NCBI RefSeq assembly: GCF_004770145.1
Contig: NZ_RQFW01000019.1
Coordinates: 372,001 to 436,000 of the forward strand
Reading direction: 5' to 3'
Length of the DNA: 64,000 bases
Source of the DNA: Leptospira bourretii
GTDB taxonomy: Bacteria > Spirochaetota > Leptospiria > Leptospirales > Leptospiraceae
A program made the translations under genes and the position numbers. Below the pieces are notes generated by a model, which was given only the letters and a program-made list of their open reading frames with translations, searched no databases and was not told the origin of the DNA. Of the stretch, positions 51,093 to 62,431 are shown in pieces (position 1 is the first letter of the stretch; each line of letters opens with the position of its first letter).

Positions 51093-52871
51093 CTACTCAG
51101 TGTCTTCTTTTGACATCTTCTCAGGTGCAGAAATACCAAGAAGTTTTAGTCCACTTTCTAAAGCAAACTTCGTGTAAAGCACAAGTGCAAGGAGGGTGTC
51201 TCTTTCGTTTCCAGTTTTATCTTTGATCCTATTGTCTTTTTGCGAATAAAACTTTGTAAAAGACTTACTCAAAGATTGTAAATAGTTAGTAAGTCTGTGG
51301 GGTTCAAAACTTGTAGCAGTGTCATATACTTCTTCTTGTAATCTTGCCACCCAAAAAAGAAGACGAGTTCGTTCCTCTTGTTTTAAAAACTCAGCTGATA
51401 TGCCAGATTGTAGAAGTTTAAGATCCATTGGCACTTGTAATTCACGAAAAATGGAACAAATCCTTGCATGAGCGTATTGGATATAAAACACAGGGTTTTT
51501 ATCAGATTCGTCTTTTGCTAAATCCAAATCAAAATCAAGGGGAGCATCGGAACTTCTCATTAAAAAGAAATAACGTCCTACATCCCTACCTTGTTTTCCT
51601 AAATAAGATAAAAGATCGCGCATGGTTTGGAAAATTCCCAAACGTTTGCTCATTTTTACCTTTTCTTTGTTTTCGATTAAGTTGACTTGTTGGGCAATGA
51701 GAACTCGGAAACTCTCATCTGCTTTCCCAAAGGATTTCACCGCACCTTTCAAACGAGCGATGTATCCATAATGGTCCGGCCCCCAAATATCAATTAATGT
51801 ATCAAATCCTCGTGTGAATTTATTATAATGATAAGCGATGTCTGCCATCAAGTAAGTGGGTCTTCCATCTTCTCTTCGAATCACACGGTCTTTATCATCT
51901 CCATAAAGAGTAGAAAGGAAATGAAGTTTTCCATCAATCGTGGTAACATCTTCTTTTTTTAAGATAGTAGGAACCTTTTCTACATCCCCAACTTCATGAA
52001 GGCTACGTTCGCTAAAGAATAAATCAAAGTTCACACCAAAGAGTGACAAATCTTCTTTTTGGCGGCTCAAATTGTATTCTACCGCATAACGAGAAAGGAA
52101 ATCAATCACCTCATCCCATTTTTCTGCTGATACAGAATCAAATATAAATTTTGTCCTCGATGCATCTTCCAAACATTGGATGGCAATGTCTTTGATGTAT
52201 TCGCCACGGTAACTTTCTTTGGGAAGAATTCTTTTTTTGACAAGATCTATAACCGAATCCTGAGATTCTTCTTCTTGGAATTGAATTGGTTCTCCCTTGG
52301 ATTCAAATATTCTTAGTAAAACCGCAACACCAAGTAAATACACCTGATTTCCATAATCATTCACATAGAACTCTCGTTTGACGGTATGACCAAGACTTGT
52401 TAGTAAATTTGCCAAGGCATCTCCATACGCGGCTGACCTGGCCGAAACAATATTCATAGGTCCTGTTGGATTGGCAGAAACAAATTCAAGTAAGATCTTT
52501 TCTTTTTTAGGAGTCTCTGCAAATACCACGGATGGAAACATAACAGATTTTACATACTCATTCAAAAACTTTGTTTGGATTCGAAAATTAATAAAACCCG
52601 GTGGGGAAAAGCTAACAAACTCAAAAAAAGAATGATTTTGAATCTCCGCCAAAACCGCTTCCGCAATTTCTTTGGGATTTTTATTTAATATATTTTTGTT
52701 TTCTAAAGCAAAAGGAGAAGAATAATCTCCGAACTTTTCATCTCTAGAATATTCAATACGAATTTTTAAGTTTTCTTTAACGGAGCTAAGGTTATTTTTT
52801 TCTAAATAGATATCGACTGCCTTCTCTAACTGAGAAAGTACAAGTTGTTTTAATAATTGATTCACATTCAT
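51093..52871 (-). CDS. argS: Arginyl-tRNA synthetase with altered HIGH motif
   Basis: A 592-residue class I synthetase that charges tRNA-Arg. It has an N-terminal Add-1 domain, catalytic core, KMSKR loop at residues 406-410 and C-terminal anticodon-binding helices (YLQSLSKSFTKFYSQ). The normal P-T-G-P-L-H-x-G-H element reads PTGPMNIVSARSA, so HIGH is replaced by N140-I-V-S143. All other expected regions are in place (FVSANPTG before, AAYGDALANLL after). Whether this is a lineage-wide variant needs comparison. It sits in the long operon 2 bases after a small membrane protein gene. Confidence 0.95.
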   Translation of the reverse strand: MNVNQLLKQLVLSQLEKAVDIYLEKNNLSSVKENLKIRIEYSRDEKFGDYSSPFALENKNILNKNPKEIAEAVLAEIQNHSFFEFVSFSPPGFINFRIQTKFLNEYVKSVMFPSVVFAETPKKEKILLEFVSANPTGPMNIVSARSAAYGDALANLLTSLGHTVKREFYVNDYGNQVYLLGVAVLLRIFESKGEPIQFQEEESQDSVIDLVKKRILPKESYRGEYIKDIAIQCLEDASRTKFIFDSVSAEKWDEVIDFLSRYAVEYNLSRQKEDLSLFGVNFDLFFSERSLHEVGDVEKVPTILKKEDVTTIDGKLHFLSTLYGDDKDRVIRREDGRPTYLMADIAYHYNKFTRGFDTLIDIWGPDHYGYIARLKGAVKSFGKADESFRVLIAQQVNLIENKEKVKMSKRLGIFQTMRDLLSYLGKQGRDVGRYFFLMRSSDAPLDFDLDLAKDESDKNPVFYIQYAHARICSIFRELQVPMDLKLLQSGISAEFLKQEERTRLLFWVARLQEEVYDTATSFEPHRLTNYLQSLSKSFTKFYSQKDNRIKDKTGNERDTLLALVLYTKFALESGLKLLGISAPEKMSKEDTE

Positions 52872-52873
52872 TT

Positions 52874-53128
52874 CTAAAATTTAATTTCCATTTTTAATTT
52901 GTCAGAATTTTGCCAGAGCTCAAAACTTTTGGCTTTGAATCTGGAAATAAAATGAGGGATACTTTCCTTTTCTTCCCGTAGTGTTGCCAAAAAAGGTTCA
53001 GATTGTTCTTTTGTTAAATTGTTCTTTTTATCTTTTCTGAAGTTTTCTCCTTTGAGTAGGAGTTGGAACAAAGCAAAAAAAACGGAAAGGGTCATACAGA
53101 GTAAAACTGTCTTTGTAATCGAATTCAT
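52874..53128 (-). CDS. Small single-pass membrane protein
   Basis: An 84-residue hypothetical protein with one N-terminal hydrophobic helix (VLLCMTLSVFFALFQLLL) and a basic, charged soluble tail. No family recognised. Its start overlaps the recO stop by 4 bases and it ends 2 bases before argS, which supports it being a true coupled gene. Confidence 0.65.
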   Translation of the reverse strand: MNSITKTVLLCMTLSVFFALFQLLLKGENFRKDKKNNLTKEQSEPFLATLREEKESIPHFISRFKAKSFELWQNSDKLKMEIKF

Positions 53129-53874
53129 AAATACCCTATTGACTTGTAAAACTCGAAGTAGGATTTTAATTCCTTTCCGAAAAGTGACCGGAGAAATTGA
53201 TTCAAAATTAAATCCCCATCTCGGTATTCCGTTTCTTTTGGAAAGATTCCTAATACATTCGAAAATTTCTTTGATAACATAGTATGAAATAGTTTCAAAA
53301 CAGGCAAATGATCTTTAGGGATAGGATGGCAATCTGAACATAAAAATTCACGCTCAGCGACCGCAAAATAAGCTGCCGATTTGGTAAGGACCTCTTCCCC
53401 ACAAGTATGGCAATAGAATTCGGTAGGGAAATGGCCCATATGGGAAAGGGCTCGTAGTTTAAAAAAAGGAAGGATTTGTTTTTGAAATCCTTGTTCATTC
53501 GAGGTTTCTAAACTACCAGAAAGCAGTTGGAAAAGGAAGGGATGGTTTTCCCCTTCCGGATAAATGAGCGAAGTAAGTTCTGTTACATATAAAACAAAAA
53601 GTGTACCCAAATAATCCGACTTCAATTCATCATAACGTTTTACCAGATGAATTTCTTTGATGGATTTCCAATCTTTTTCCGCTTGATCATAATAATCAAG
53701 TTCCACAAGAGAACCAAGCTCCGTTGTAATGATGGCACGACGTTTGGATTTACGAATTCCTTTGCTCAGGAAATTCATTCTACTTTGTGATTCACCTGCT
53801 AAACTAATGAGCCTGTCGCTATCTCCAATATCTCGACTCTGGATGACAATTCCTCTCTCTTTGCGAATGGCCAT
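53125..53874 (-). CDS. recO: DNA repair protein RecO
   Basis: A 249-residue recombination mediator of the RecFOR pathway. N-terminal OB fold (residues 1-80; GIVIQSRDIGDSDRLISL), helical middle, and a zinc-binding element with CHTCGEEV and CSDCH. Its start lies directly after the ybeY stop with no gap. Length fits the family. Confidence 0.93.
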   Translation of the reverse strand: MAIRKERGIVIQSRDIGDSDRLISLAGESQSRMNFLSKGIRKSKRRAIITTELGSLVELDYYDQAEKDWKSIKEIHLVKRYDELKSDYLGTLFVLYVTELTSLIYPEGENHPFLFQLLSGSLETSNEQGFQKQILPFFKLRALSHMGHFPTEFYCHTCGEEVLTKSAAYFAVAEREFLCSDCHPIPKDHLPVLKLFHTMLSKKFSNVLGIFPKETEYRDGDLILNQFLRSLFGKELKSYFEFYKSIGYL

Positions 53875-54342
53875 TTAACGTTCAAACACCAATTCCAAAC
53901 ATTCATCTTCTTTGGCACGCATCCGGATGGCATCTTCTTCACCTGTTTCATGATCATAACCAAATAAATGCAAAATTCCATGCACCAGAAGGCGATAAAA
54001 CTCATCAATGATTGAATGACCGATTTCTTTTGCCTGTCTGCGACAAGTATCCATTGAAATCACAACTTCGCCTAAAATCTGGAAAGGAATGGGTGGAGAT
54101 TCTGAATAGAGAGGAAAGGACAAAACATCTGTTGTTTTGTTTAGTCCCCTTCTTTCTAAATTAATTTCTTTCATCACTGGATCATCTACAAGTAAAATCT
54201 CTAGTTCTAAAACTTGTAAAAAACTTGGACTTATATGTTTTAAAATCAATTCACAATTTACTAAAACAAGATCCGATAAAATTTCTGTATTCGACTCACA
54301 TTGGTCATTCCAATGGGTCAAAACTTTTAAAGAGGAATTCAT
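53875..54342 (-). CDS. ybeY: Endoribonuclease YbeY
   Basis: A 155-residue metal-dependent RNase involved in 16S rRNA 3'-end maturation and ribosome quality control. The zinc site [11 protein letters not shown] occupies residues 121-131, and TTDVLSFP is the second conserved signature. Overlaps the end of the HD phosphodiesterase gene by 4 bases. The phoH-HD-ybeY order is a frequent bacterial cluster. Confidence 0.97.
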   Translation of the reverse strand: MNSSLKVLTHWNDQCESNTEILSDLVLVNCELILKHISPSFLQVLELEILLVDDPVMKEINLERRGLNKTTDVLSFPLYSESPPIPFQILGEVVISMDTCRRQAKEIGHSIIDEFYRLLVHGILHLFGYDHETGEEDAIRMRAKEDECLELVFER

Positions 54343-56705
54343 TTTTTAGTTTTTTTAGAGCCAGCAGATTCCAAAGCTTTTGTGTCTTCCGGTTTGGGGT
54401 ATTTTGGTCTTTGGTGCAAACTAGAAAGTAATACTTCCTTAAAACTAGATTTTATCACCTCTAAATCACCAATGGTCAAACCGCTTTCATCCAGTTGGTT
54501 TTCGGCAAGTTTTGAATTTACAATTTTACGAATGAGTTCATCTAAACTTTCAGGCGACACTTCGTCGAGCGAACGTGAGGCGGCTTCCAAAGAATCAGCA
54601 ATCATCACAATAGCTGTTTCTTTACTTTGAGGTTTAGGTCCTGGGTATTGAAAATCTTTTTTATTGATATTTTTTCTAGCAGAAGGTGAGATTTCCTGCA
54701 ATGCCTTGTGGTAAAAAAATGCCATAGTGGATGTGCCGTGGTGTTCCGGGATAAAACTTATAATTTCTCTCGGAAGTCTTGCTTTTTTTGCCATTTCAAT
54801 CCCATCTAACACGTGATCGATGACAGTTTTGGCAGCAAGGGAAGGATTGTTTTTATCAATATGTTCTGGTTTTGGGATCAAATGTTGGTTTTCCACAAAA
54901 AAACCCGCATTGGGGATCTTTCCAATATCATGAAAATAAACACCCACACGCACAAGCAGGCGGTCCAAATTTAAATTTTGGGCAGCTCGTTCAGACAAAG
55001 CGGCCACCATAAAGGTATGAGTATAAGTGGAAGGGGCTTTGGTTAATAACTGTTGCAACAATGGATGGCCAGTATCGGCCAGTTCAATCAATTTAAAACG
55101 TGTTGGAATATTAAAAACATATTCATACATTGGAAGTAAAAACTGAACTGCAGTTGCACTGGCAAAACCATTCACAAAACACATAACTGTAATACGGAAG
55201 AGATTGGAATTTGTTAGGTCGCGAAAAAAACCGACTCCGGTCGTTACATAAAACTCCCTTCCATCAAACAAATAACCGGCAGTTGTCACAAGAATTTGGA
55301 CAAAGGTAAGTAAAAACCCTGCTTTCAAAAAATCGATTCGTTTGAGAAGTCTCCTTCCATAAATGGAACTCATGACGGCTACGGTAAAGGCCAACATAAA
55401 CGATGTCGGATTGTATCTAGAGGCAAAAAATACAGCAAAGGCCAGAAAAAAACCTATGGATATAGAGAGTTGTTCATCATAAACAAACCCAAGAAGCAAA
55501 CAAAGCATCCCCACAGGAACAAACATTCCAAAATAATAAACTCCCGACAAATCACTGTCAGTTGCATAAAAAACTTTTGAAAGTAGATAAATAGATGCGA
55601 TCACAATCCAAAGTGTAAAGAAGATGATAAGATTACTTGAAAGATCATTCAATCGGTTTGGGCGGTACCGAATCAAATAGAACCCAACTATCACAATCAA
55701 CACACATTGAGTTAAAAAAATAGATACAATCGATGCTAAGTTTGCCCGAGTGGCATAACGATTCATCATATCCAATTTGATTTTTACTTCTGGAGTGATC
55801 ACATCTCCTGAACGCACAACTACTTCATTGGCTTGGATTCGGCTTTTCTGAATTGGAATAGCATTGGTAGCCCGCATCCTAGCATTTTCTGTTTCTTCTG
55901 GATTGTAATTACAGGCTGGATAAGAATACACATAATAAAGTCCAATCCGGGACACTGCTTTCAGTAGAGAATCAGAAACATTTGGCAATTTTTCAGAAGC
56001 TAACTTTGATAATACGGAAGCAACAGGTCCTTCTTTATAAATTTGAGATCTTGGAATTACCAAATTTCCATCAATGATAGAAGTTTGGTCTTGGGTTCCA
56101 ATGTTACGAATTTTGGCTCCAGCTTTATCCAAATCTTTCGAAAACGGAAGGTCTTCTTTCACGATACAATACTTAGAAAAAATTAAGTTGGTATATTGTT
56201 GGAGAAAACTTTTTAACTTATCTTTTCTTGGATAATCTAGGATAGCTTGGATCTCTTCATTGGTCCTGTTTCTCCATCTAGGAATTCGATCCTTGACTAA
56301 ACCAGGTGTTGCTTTTCCTTCTGCAAGAATCGCACGAAGGAGCTCCACATCTTCAGAAAGATTGGTGTCAATGCCTGTCACCAAAATTCCGAAATCTTTA
56401 TCAAACGCATAAGGGACACTCGCCGCTGCTTTCTGTTTTTCCAGGTTTGTTTTTTCAGTGTCTTCGTAAGAAAATTCTTTGACCGACTGGATGGTTTCCG
56501 GAGCAATTTTTCCTTCTGAAAACATTCCATCAGGATCTGTATTGACACTTGTTTGTCCAAAAAAAGGAATCGAAAGTACATAGGTCACAAACAGTAATGT
56601 AAGAAAAACAAGGATGATTTGAATGTTTCGAACTACAGAAACTGGCCTTACTCTCGTGAGAAAGTCTGTAAGCCGGGTCATGGAAGTATCTAAGATGGCT
56701 TTCAT
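54339..56705 (-). CDS. 7TM-HD family protein, probable c-di-AMP phosphodiesterase (PgpH type)
   Basis: A 788-residue membrane protein. One N-terminal membrane helix precedes a long extracytoplasmic domain (~60-310), then about seven hydrophobic segments (~325-540) and a cytosolic HD domain with [11 protein letters not shown] at about residue 592 and ITPEHHG-like PEHHGTSTM further on. Family members hydrolyse cyclic di-AMP. It overlaps phoH by 4 bases at its start and ybeY by 4 at its end. Confidence 0.92.
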   Translation of the reverse strand: MKAILDTSMTRLTDFLTRVRPVSVVRNIQIILVFLTLLFVTYVLSIPFFGQTSVNTDPDGMFSEGKIAPETIQSVKEFSYEDTEKTNLEKQKAAASVPYAFDKDFGILVTGIDTNLSEDVELLRAILAEGKATPGLVKDRIPRWRNRTNEEIQAILDYPRKDKLKSFLQQYTNLIFSKYCIVKEDLPFSKDLDKAGAKIRNIGTQDQTSIIDGNLVIPRSQIYKEGPVASVLSKLASEKLPNVSDSLLKAVSRIGLYYVYSYPACNYNPEETENARMRATNAIPIQKSRIQANEVVVRSGDVITPEVKIKLDMMNRYATRANLASIVSIFLTQCVLIVIVGFYLIRYRPNRLNDLSSNLIIFFTLWIVIASIYLLSKVFYATDSDLSGVYYFGMFVPVGMLCLLLGFVYDEQLSISIGFFLAFAVFFASRYNPTSFMLAFTVAVMSSIYGRRLLKRIDFLKAGFLLTFVQILVTTAGYLFDGREFYVTTGVGFFRDLTNSNLFRITVMCFVNGFASATAVQFLLPMYEYVFNIPTRFKLIELADTGHPLLQQLLTKAPSTYTHTFMVAALSERAAQNLNLDRLLVRVGVYFHDIGKIPNAGFFVENQHLIPKPEHIDKNNPSLAAKTVIDHVLDGIEMAKKARLPREIISFIPEHHGTSTMAFFYHKALQEISPSARKNINKKDFQYPGPKPQSKETAIVMIADSLEAASRSLDEVSPESLDELIRKIVNSKLAENQLDESGLTIGDLEVIKSSFKEVLLSSLHQRPKYPKPEDTKALESAGSKKTKK

Positions 56706-57709
56706 GGTTTTTTCGAAAAGAGACTTTCGTTTTCTTCAAAACGTCTTACTATAGATTCGACGATGGGGTGGCGTGTGATGTCTTCTCTTCCAAAGAAAAT
56801 TGTTTCGATCCCATTTAGATTTCGTAAAGTATACACTGTTTTTTCAAGGCCTGAACGTCCGTGGGCCAAGTCGATTTGTGTGGCATCCCCAGAGATTGCC
56901 ATTTTGGAATTTTTACCAAATCTTGTGAGAAACATTTTCAACTGTGGTAGTGTGCAGTTTTGTGCTTCATCCAAAATGATAAAAGAATGAGAAAGTGTCC
57001 TTCCTCTCATAAAGGCAATGGGAGCAATTTCAATTTTCCCCACTTGTAAGTATTCACTTGTTTTTTCAAAACCTATACATTCGTGTAACGCATCATAAAT
57101 GGGACGAAGGTATGGATTTACTTTTTGTGTTAAGTCTCCAGGTAAAAAACCTAAGTTTTCACCTGCTTCCACAGCAGGCCTTGTGAGGATGAGCCGATCC
57201 ACTTCTCCCGTTTGCATCATACGACAAGCTGTGGCAATGGATAAAAAAGTTTTTCCAGTTCCGGCAGGACCCATAGCAATGGTGATGTAATTTTTATGAA
57301 GGCTATCGACAAAACTTTCTTGGTTTTTAGTGCGAGGAAAGATGGGTTTTCCTTTGAAGGTGACAAAGATTTTGTCCCGGGGAGTCCAAGTTTCCCCTTC
57401 CTTTTGGAAGTCAGAGGAACCAGGAGTCGGCCAACCACCACTGGAATCTTTTACCTTATTTACTAAGTAATCGATATCAAAAAAAGAATAATCGGCTTTG
57501 TCAGGTCTACGTTTGAAATTCTCTTCCACTTTATGGAAAGTATCCAAGGCTACTTGGACTTGGTCCTCACTTCCTTGGATGATGAGAGATTTTCCTCTGG
57601 GGATGAGTTTTACATTGAGGCGACTTTCCCATAACGGTAGTTTGCTGTCTCCAATCCCACATACCGTTTGGTAAAGGGATTCTTCCTGAAATGTAAAACT
57701 TTCATCCAT
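56702..57709 (-). CDS. PhoH-family ATPase
   Basis: A 335-residue protein with an N-terminal KH-like region (~1-110) and a P-loop ATPase core: Walker [10 protein letters not shown] at about 149-157 and Walker [29 protein letters not shown] is the family signature. The role is probably in RNA metabolism together with YbeY. It starts 1 base after aspS ends. Confidence 0.95.
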   Translation of the reverse strand: MDESFTFQEESLYQTVCGIGDSKLPLWESRLNVKLIPRGKSLIIQGSEDQVQVALDTFHKVEENFKRRPDKADYSFFDIDYLVNKVKDSSGGWPTPGSSDFQKEGETWTPRDKIFVTFKGKPIFPRTKNQESFVDSLHKNYITIAMGPAGTGKTFLSIATACRMMQTGEVDRLILTRPAVEAGENLGFLPGDLTQKVNPYLRPIYDALHECIGFEKTSEYLQVGKIEIAPIAFMRGRTLSHSFIILDEAQNCTLPQLKMFLTRFGKNSKMAISGDATQIDLAHGRSGLEKTVYTLRNLNGIETIFFGREDITRHPIVESIVRRFEENESLFSKKP

Positions 57710-57710
57710 A

Positions 57711-59516
57711 TTAAATAGTGACTACCCTGAGTTTTAATTCTTCAAGTTGTTTTGCCTCAACAGGACCTGGTGCTTCACTCATCATACAGGTTCCTTTCTG
57801 AGTTTTTGGGAAGGCAATGACATCACGAATGGATGTTCCCCCAGTGAGTAACATCATAATCCGATCCACTCCAAAGGCAATTCCCCCATGAGGTGGCGCC
57901 CCAAAGGAAAGTGCATCCAGTAAAAATCCAAATTTAGATTTTGCATCTTCTTCCCCAATTCCAATGGCTTCCAAAACTAGGCTTTGGATTTCTGGGTTGT
58001 GAATCCGGATGGAACCACCACCAATTTCTGTACCATTGAGAACTAGATCATAAGCTTTAGCACCAATGGAAGAAAGGTCAACTTCTTTCCCAGCCTTCCA
58101 ATCTCTTAGTTTATCAAAGTCTTCTTCTTTGGGAGAAGTGAAGGGATGGTGGAGGAAGGTCCAAGTTTTTGTGGTTTCATCCAGTTCAAACATTGGAAAG
58201 TCCACAACCCAATGGAAACTATAAGGAACCTTAGGTGGATCATATTTTTCCGATAATTTCAGACGAAGGGCACCAAGAGAGGCATTCACAATTTTAGAGG
58301 AGTCGGCACCAAAAAATACCATATCCCCTTCTTTCGAACCAACCGCTTTGGCAATGGCAGCAAGTGCTTCTGGTGTGAATCGTTTGGTGATGGTGGACTC
58401 AAGTCCATTGGCACCGTGTTTCATATACGCAAGTCCTTTGGCTCGGAAGTCACGTGATAACCAAGAAGTTAAGTCTTCGATTTCTTTTCTAGAAATCACA
58501 GAACCACCAGGAACACAGATGGCTTTGACTACTCCGCCGCCAGAAACAGCAGCACTAAAAACTTGGAAGTCTGCATCTTTGACAATCTCGGATACATTGA
58601 CTAGTTTCATTCCAAATCGAATGTCTGGTTTGTCAGAACCATACTCTTCCATTGCCACGTGATAAGGCATGGTTGCAAAAGGGGCACTGACTTCTAAATT
58701 AAAAACTTTCTTTAAAGCAAAGGCCCACATAGCTTCAATTTCAGAACGGATGTCTTCTTCTGTTACAAAAGAAAACTCCATATCGAGCTGCGTGAATTCC
58801 GGTTGTCTGTCAGCACGTAAGTCTTCATCTCGAAAACATTTTACGATTTGGAAGTACCGCTCCATTCCCCCAATCATTAGGATCTGTTTAAAAAGTTGTG
58901 GGGACTGCGGGAGAGCATAAAACTCACCGGCATTCAAACGAGAAGGAACAAGGAAATCACGTGCTCCTTCCGGTGTGGATTTATTTAAAATCGGAGTTTC
59001 AATTTCCAAAAAGGATTTACTATCCAAGTACTCCCGCAGAGCAAATGTTAGTTTGTGACGCAAAACCAATCGGTCACGAAGTTCTTCACGACGCATATCC
59101 AGATAACGATACTTTAACCGAATCTCTTCTCCAGATGGATCAAACTCATCTAAAGTAAACGGAGGAGTTTTGGATGTATTTAAAATTTCTACTGATTCTG
59201 CAATCAGTTCGTATTTACCGGTTTCCATTTTTGGATTTACCGATTCGGCATCACGAAGAGAAAGTTTTCCTTTGACTGCAATCACAAACTCGGAACGAAT
59301 TTTTTCTACTTTGGAGAAGTCATCACCCAAAATTTCTTTACGGGCTACAATTTGCAAAATTCCCGAACGATCCCGAAGATCGATAAAGATCACTCCCCCT
59401 TGGTCGCGGTAACGAAAAGCCCAACCGGAAAGGAATAAAGTTTTACCAACAGAGGCATCGGAGACACTTGTTGCGCTAATTCTATTTTTGTATTCGGAAC
59501 TGACCCACTGATTCAA
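57711..59516 (-). CDS. aspS: Aspartyl-tRNA synthetase
   Basis: A 601-residue class II synthetase of the bacterial type. N-terminal OB fold ([25 protein letters not shown]), motif 2 [18 protein letters not shown], a bacterial GAD insertion (~300-420) and motif 3 [15 protein letters not shown] near the C-terminus. Twelve bases after dnaB's stop. Whether it is discriminating or charges tRNA-Asn too depends on GatCAB elsewhere. Confidence 0.97.
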   Translation of the reverse strand: MNQWVSSEYKNRISATSVSDASVGKTLFLSGWAFRYRDQGGVIFIDLRDRSGILQIVARKEILGDDFSKVEKIRSEFVIAVKGKLSLRDAESVNPKMETGKYELIAESVEILNTSKTPPFTLDEFDPSGEEIRLKYRYLDMRREELRDRLVLRHKLTFALREYLDSKSFLEIETPILNKSTPEGARDFLVPSRLNAGEFYALPQSPQLFKQILMIGGMERYFQIVKCFRDEDLRADRQPEFTQLDMEFSFVTEEDIRSEIEAMWAFALKKVFNLEVSAPFATMPYHVAMEEYGSDKPDIRFGMKLVNVSEIVKDADFQVFSAAVSGGGVVKAICVPGGSVISRKEIEDLTSWLSRDFRAKGLAYMKHGANGLESTITKRFTPEALAAIAKAVGSKEGDMVFFGADSSKIVNASLGALRLKLSEKYDPPKVPYSFHWVVDFPMFELDETTKTWTFLHHPFTSPKEEDFDKLRDWKAGKEVDLSSIGAKAYDLVLNGTEIGGGSIRIHNPEIQSLVLEAIGIGEEDAKSKFGFLLDALSFGAPPHGGIAFGVDRIMMLLTGGTSIRDVIAFPKTQKGTCMMSEAPGPVEAKQLEELKLRVVTI

Positions 59517-59528
59517 TGGAAAACCTCT

Positions 59529-60872
59529 TTATAATGGAACGTTGTCGAAACGGCTGATCTTCGGATTGAACATCAATGGAAAATCGGCCGTAGCACCCGC
59601 TCTGTTTTTGGCGATAATGATTTCAGCCATTCCCCTTTTGTTTGGGTCAAGCTCTTCGGGAGGTTTCACCATTTCTTCCCGATATATAAAACATACGATG
59701 TCCGCATCCTGCTCAATGGCACCTGACTCCCGTAAGTCGGAAAGTTGTGGCCTTTGGTCTTTGGAGCGGTTTTCAATGGAACGGTTCATCTGTGACAATG
59801 CGATGATAGGACAACCTACTTCCCTTGCCATTTGTTTGAGTCCCCTGGAAATGTTAGCAACCTCTTGTTGCCTTCCCCCCATAGCGGCTTTGGGATCACT
59901 CATTAGCTGCAAATAATCCACAATCACAAGACCAACTTCTTCTGTCGTACGAAGTTGTCGGAGTCTTGCCGAAAATTCCTGAATGGTCAAATACCCAGAA
60001 TCATCAATGTAAAGACTAGCCGAAGTGATATTTCCAATACTGTCTTTTAATTGCGTCATCTGTGCCGAAGTCAGAGTTCCTGCTTTTAAGGCATAGGAAT
60101 CAATCCTTGCATCCGCACTGATGAGTTTGAGTAGTAACTCGATCCGGCTCATCTCTAACGAGAAAATAACAACCGTTTTACGTTCTTTCAAAGCGGCATT
60201 GGCAGCGATATTCAAAGCAAAAGTAGTTTTTCCATTTCCTGGACGGGCTGCAAGGATCATAAGTTCGTGTGACTTAAGACCTGTGGTTGCCATATCAAGA
60301 CCAGTAAAATGGGTTTTTAATCCGTTGATTCCACCGGTTCCATTTTGGCTGGCAGCAACTACATTTTTAATGTAATCAATAAGGGCATTGGCATCATCTT
60401 TTACTTTTCGTAAACCTTTGGATCTCTCTTGGCGAGAAATATCCATTAGCGACTGTTCTACGAGACTGAATACAGAATCGTTTTCACCAGGTTCAATTTT
60501 AACTTTGTCAATGGCTTGGTTTAATGCTTCGACATACTTACGTCTGTCCGAAACACGTTTCACACGCCGCACATAATATTCAAGCGGCTGGAAAGGAACT
60601 GTATCTTTGTATAGAGAAGTGATGTATTCCAAGTCGCGAGATTCGTCTTTAAAAAGACGTTTTTCTCGCATTTGGTTTGTGACCGTAACTAGGTCGATAT
60701 TGATCCCTTCATTAATGAGATCGGTAACGGCTTCAAAGACTCGCCTGTGGCTGTCCATATAGAAGTCGTCCGGGCTTAGACCTAAGTCTTCCTGCCCGGC
60801 TACCCCTCTCATGAGTAGGTAACCGATTAAATTCTTCTCAGACTCTATCTCCTGAAGGGGGTTAGAATTCAT
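59529..60872 (-). CDS. dnaB: Replicative DNA helicase
   Basis: A 447-residue hexameric helicase. N-terminal helical domain ([12 protein letters not shown] start) and RecA-like C-terminal domain with Walker [16 protein letters not shown] at about residues 208-222, Walker [10 protein letters not shown], and the arginine/H-loop region [12 protein letters not shown]. No intein is present. 21 bases after rplI. The rpsF-ssb-rpsR-rplI-dnaB order is widespread in bacteria. Confidence 0.98.
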   Translation of the reverse strand: MNSNPLQEIESEKNLIGYLLMRGVAGQEDLGLSPDDFYMDSHRRVFEAVTDLINEGINIDLVTVTNQMREKRLFKDESRDLEYITSLYKDTVPFQPLEYYVRRVKRVSDRRKYVEALNQAIDKVKIEPGENDSVFSLVEQSLMDISRQERSKGLRKVKDDANALIDYIKNVVAASQNGTGGINGLKTHFTGLDMATTGLKSHELMILAARPGNGKTTFALNIAANAALKERKTVVIFSLEMSRIELLLKLISADARIDSYALKAGTLTSAQMTQLKDSIGNITSASLYIDDSGYLTIQEFSARLRQLRTTEEVGLVIVDYLQLMSDPKAAMGGRQQEVANISRGLKQMAREVGCPIIALSQMNRSIENRSKDQRPQLSDLRESGAIEQDADIVCFIYREEMVKPPEELDPNKRGMAEIIIAKNRAGATADFPLMFNPKISRFDNVPL

Positions 60873-60893
60873 CGAAAAAGCTTTAGTGTAAGA

Positions 60894-61340
60894 CTATGCT
60901 TGGCCGACGACTTTAACTACGATTTGAGGTACAACACCTTCAGCCAAACGAACTTTGATTTTGAATTCGCCTACTGATTTAATTGGCTCACCTAAATCTA
61001 ACTTACGTTTGTCGAGTTCTACTCCAGTGTTTTTAATTGCTAGTGCAATGTCGTTCGCTGTAACAGAACCAAAAAGTTTGTCGTTTTCGCCCACTTTCAC
61101 TTTGACTTCGTATGTTTTACCATCAATCGAAGCAGAGAGTTCTTTCATCACTTTTACGCGTTTGTCACGTTTCAGTTCTGCAAGTCTCTTTTGGTGGACT
61201 GCCGCTTTTGTGTTTCCATCATTGGCACGGACAGCAAATCTTCTAGGAATGAGGAAGTTACGTGCATAACCATCAGCAACTTCTTTCACATCACCAGCAT
61301 CACCAAGATTTAATACGTCTTTTTGTAATACAACTTTCAT
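60894..61340 (-). CDS. rplI: Ribosomal protein L9
   Basis: A 148-residue large-subunit protein. N-terminal domain MKVVLQKDVLNLGDAGDV followed by GYARNFLIPRRFA, a connecting helix, and a C-terminal domain ending VPQIVVKVVG. Normal length and good start at 61340; 9 bases after rpsR. Confidence 0.98.
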   Translation of the reverse strand: MKVVLQKDVLNLGDAGDVKEVADGYARNFLIPRRFAVRANDGNTKAAVHQKRLAELKRDKRVKVMKELSASIDGKTYEVKVKVGENDKLFGSVTANDIALAIKNTGVELDKRKLDLGEPIKSVGEFKIKVRLAEGVVPQIVVKVVGQA

Positions 61341-61349
61341 CCGTTACTC

Positions 61350-61700
61350 CTACAGAACTTTAAACGGTAGTAAACCGATAGATCTGGATTTTCTGATTTC
61401 ACGAGCAAGGGCTCTTTGGTGTTTGCCACAAGTTCCAGTGATTCTTCTTGGAATGATTTTACCGCGGTTGGTAACAAATCTTTCTAGAATGTCTACTCGT
61501 TTGTAATCAAGACCTGCAAGTAGGGCTTTGTCAGCGCAGAACTTACATACTTTCTTTTTATATTTTGCGTTTTTACGACCGAATTTGCCTTCTCCGTCTT
61601 TACCACGGAAACCGCCTTTTTCGTCGTCTTCCATCCCGTCCATACTCTCGCGGGAATCTGTTCTTGTATCATCAATATTTGTCGTTTCGCTCATTGTCAT
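61350..61700 (-). CDS. rpsR: Ribosomal protein S18 with N-terminal extension
   Basis: A 116-residue small-subunit protein, longer than the usual 75-90. Residues 1-48 form an extra acidic-then-basic extension ([20 protein letters not shown]). The conserved S18 core then starts at CKFCADK and includes [20 protein letters not shown] and [13 protein letters not shown]. Cys residues at CxxC and TGTC fit the zinc-binding form. Six bases after ssb. Starts inside the extension are possible; the ATG at 61700 or the one two codons later is used. Confidence 0.95.
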   Translation of the reverse strand: MTMSETTNIDDTRTDSRESMDGMEDDEKGGFRGKDGEGKFGRKNAKYKKKVCKFCADKALLAGLDYKRVDILERFVTNRGKIIPRRITGTCGKHQRALAREIRKSRSIGLLPFKVL

Positions 61701-61706
61701 AACCTA

Positions 61707-62147
61707 TCAAAAAGGAATGTCGTCATCACCGGCTGGATAATCATCATAACCATTACTTACGCCGGAATCATAAGAATTGGAACTGTCAGAACGGTCTCCA
61801 CCTGATCCACCACCCTGTCCTTGGCCGCCCAGTAATTGTGCGGATTCAACATAAACACGGATTTTAGAGGCTTTTTTGCCTTCAGGAGTTTCCCAGGACT
61901 GTTGTTGCAGTCGACCTTCAATCGCTACTTGTTTTCCTTTGCCGGCATATTGTTTTAATATGTCAGCGAGTCGGCCCCATGCCACACAGTCAAAATAATG
62001 AGTTTCCTCTTTCTTTTCACCGTTAGTCACATAAACTCTGTTATTCGCAATTGAAAAATTGACAACAGAACTTCCGTTCACCGACTTAAATTCCGGATCA
62101 CGGGTCATTCGACCGATTATAAGTACTTTGTTAAGATCGTTAGCCAT
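61707..62147 (-). CDS. ssb: Single-stranded DNA-binding protein
   Basis: A 146-residue OB-fold protein (NKVLIIGRMTRDPEFKSVNG) with a Gly/Ser-rich flexible linker and the acidic tip DDDIPF that recruits repair and replication proteins. Overlaps the rpsF end by 8 bases. Lies between rpsF and rpsR as in many bacteria. Confidence 0.98.
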   Translation of the reverse strand: MANDLNKVLIIGRMTRDPEFKSVNGSSVVNFSIANNRVYVTNGEKKEETHYFDCVAWGRLADILKQYAGKGKQVAIEGRLQQQSWETPEGKKASKIRVYVESAQLLGGQGQGGGSGGDRSDSSNSYDSGVSNGYDDYPAGDDDIPF

Positions 62148-62415
62148 TGGCCCTGATTACTAGGGTTTTTAAGATGTTTGCATTGAGTTTAAACTCATGT
62201 TCAATCTTTGCTACTTCTTGTGGGGCGCCAGAACACTTGATCAACGTAAAGTGACCTTGTTCGTCTTGTCCAACCGGATGCCAGAGTCTTTTAGAACCCC
62301 AATCCTCTTCGCCTTGGATCGTGAAGTTGTATTTGGAGAGTAAGTCTTTGACTGCAGACTTCGTCTCTTCTACATTACCTTCACGAAGAATATTCGTGAT
62401 TTCGTAGTTTCTCAT
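62140..62415 (-). CDS. rpsF: Ribosomal protein S6
   Basis: A 91-residue small-subunit protein (MRNYEITNILREGN), partner of S18. Start ATG 62415 with a perfect AGGAGA site; an in-frame extension to 62508 has no family match. First gene of the long minus-strand run. Leader contains an 8-bp hairpin (62432-62457). Confidence 0.96.
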   Translation of the reverse strand: MRNYEITNILREGNVEETKSAVKDLLSKYNFTIQGEEDWGSKRLWHPVGQDEQGHFTLIKCSGAPQEVAKIEHEFKLNANILKTLVIRANG

Positions 62416-62431
62416 ATTTCTCCTATGGGTA

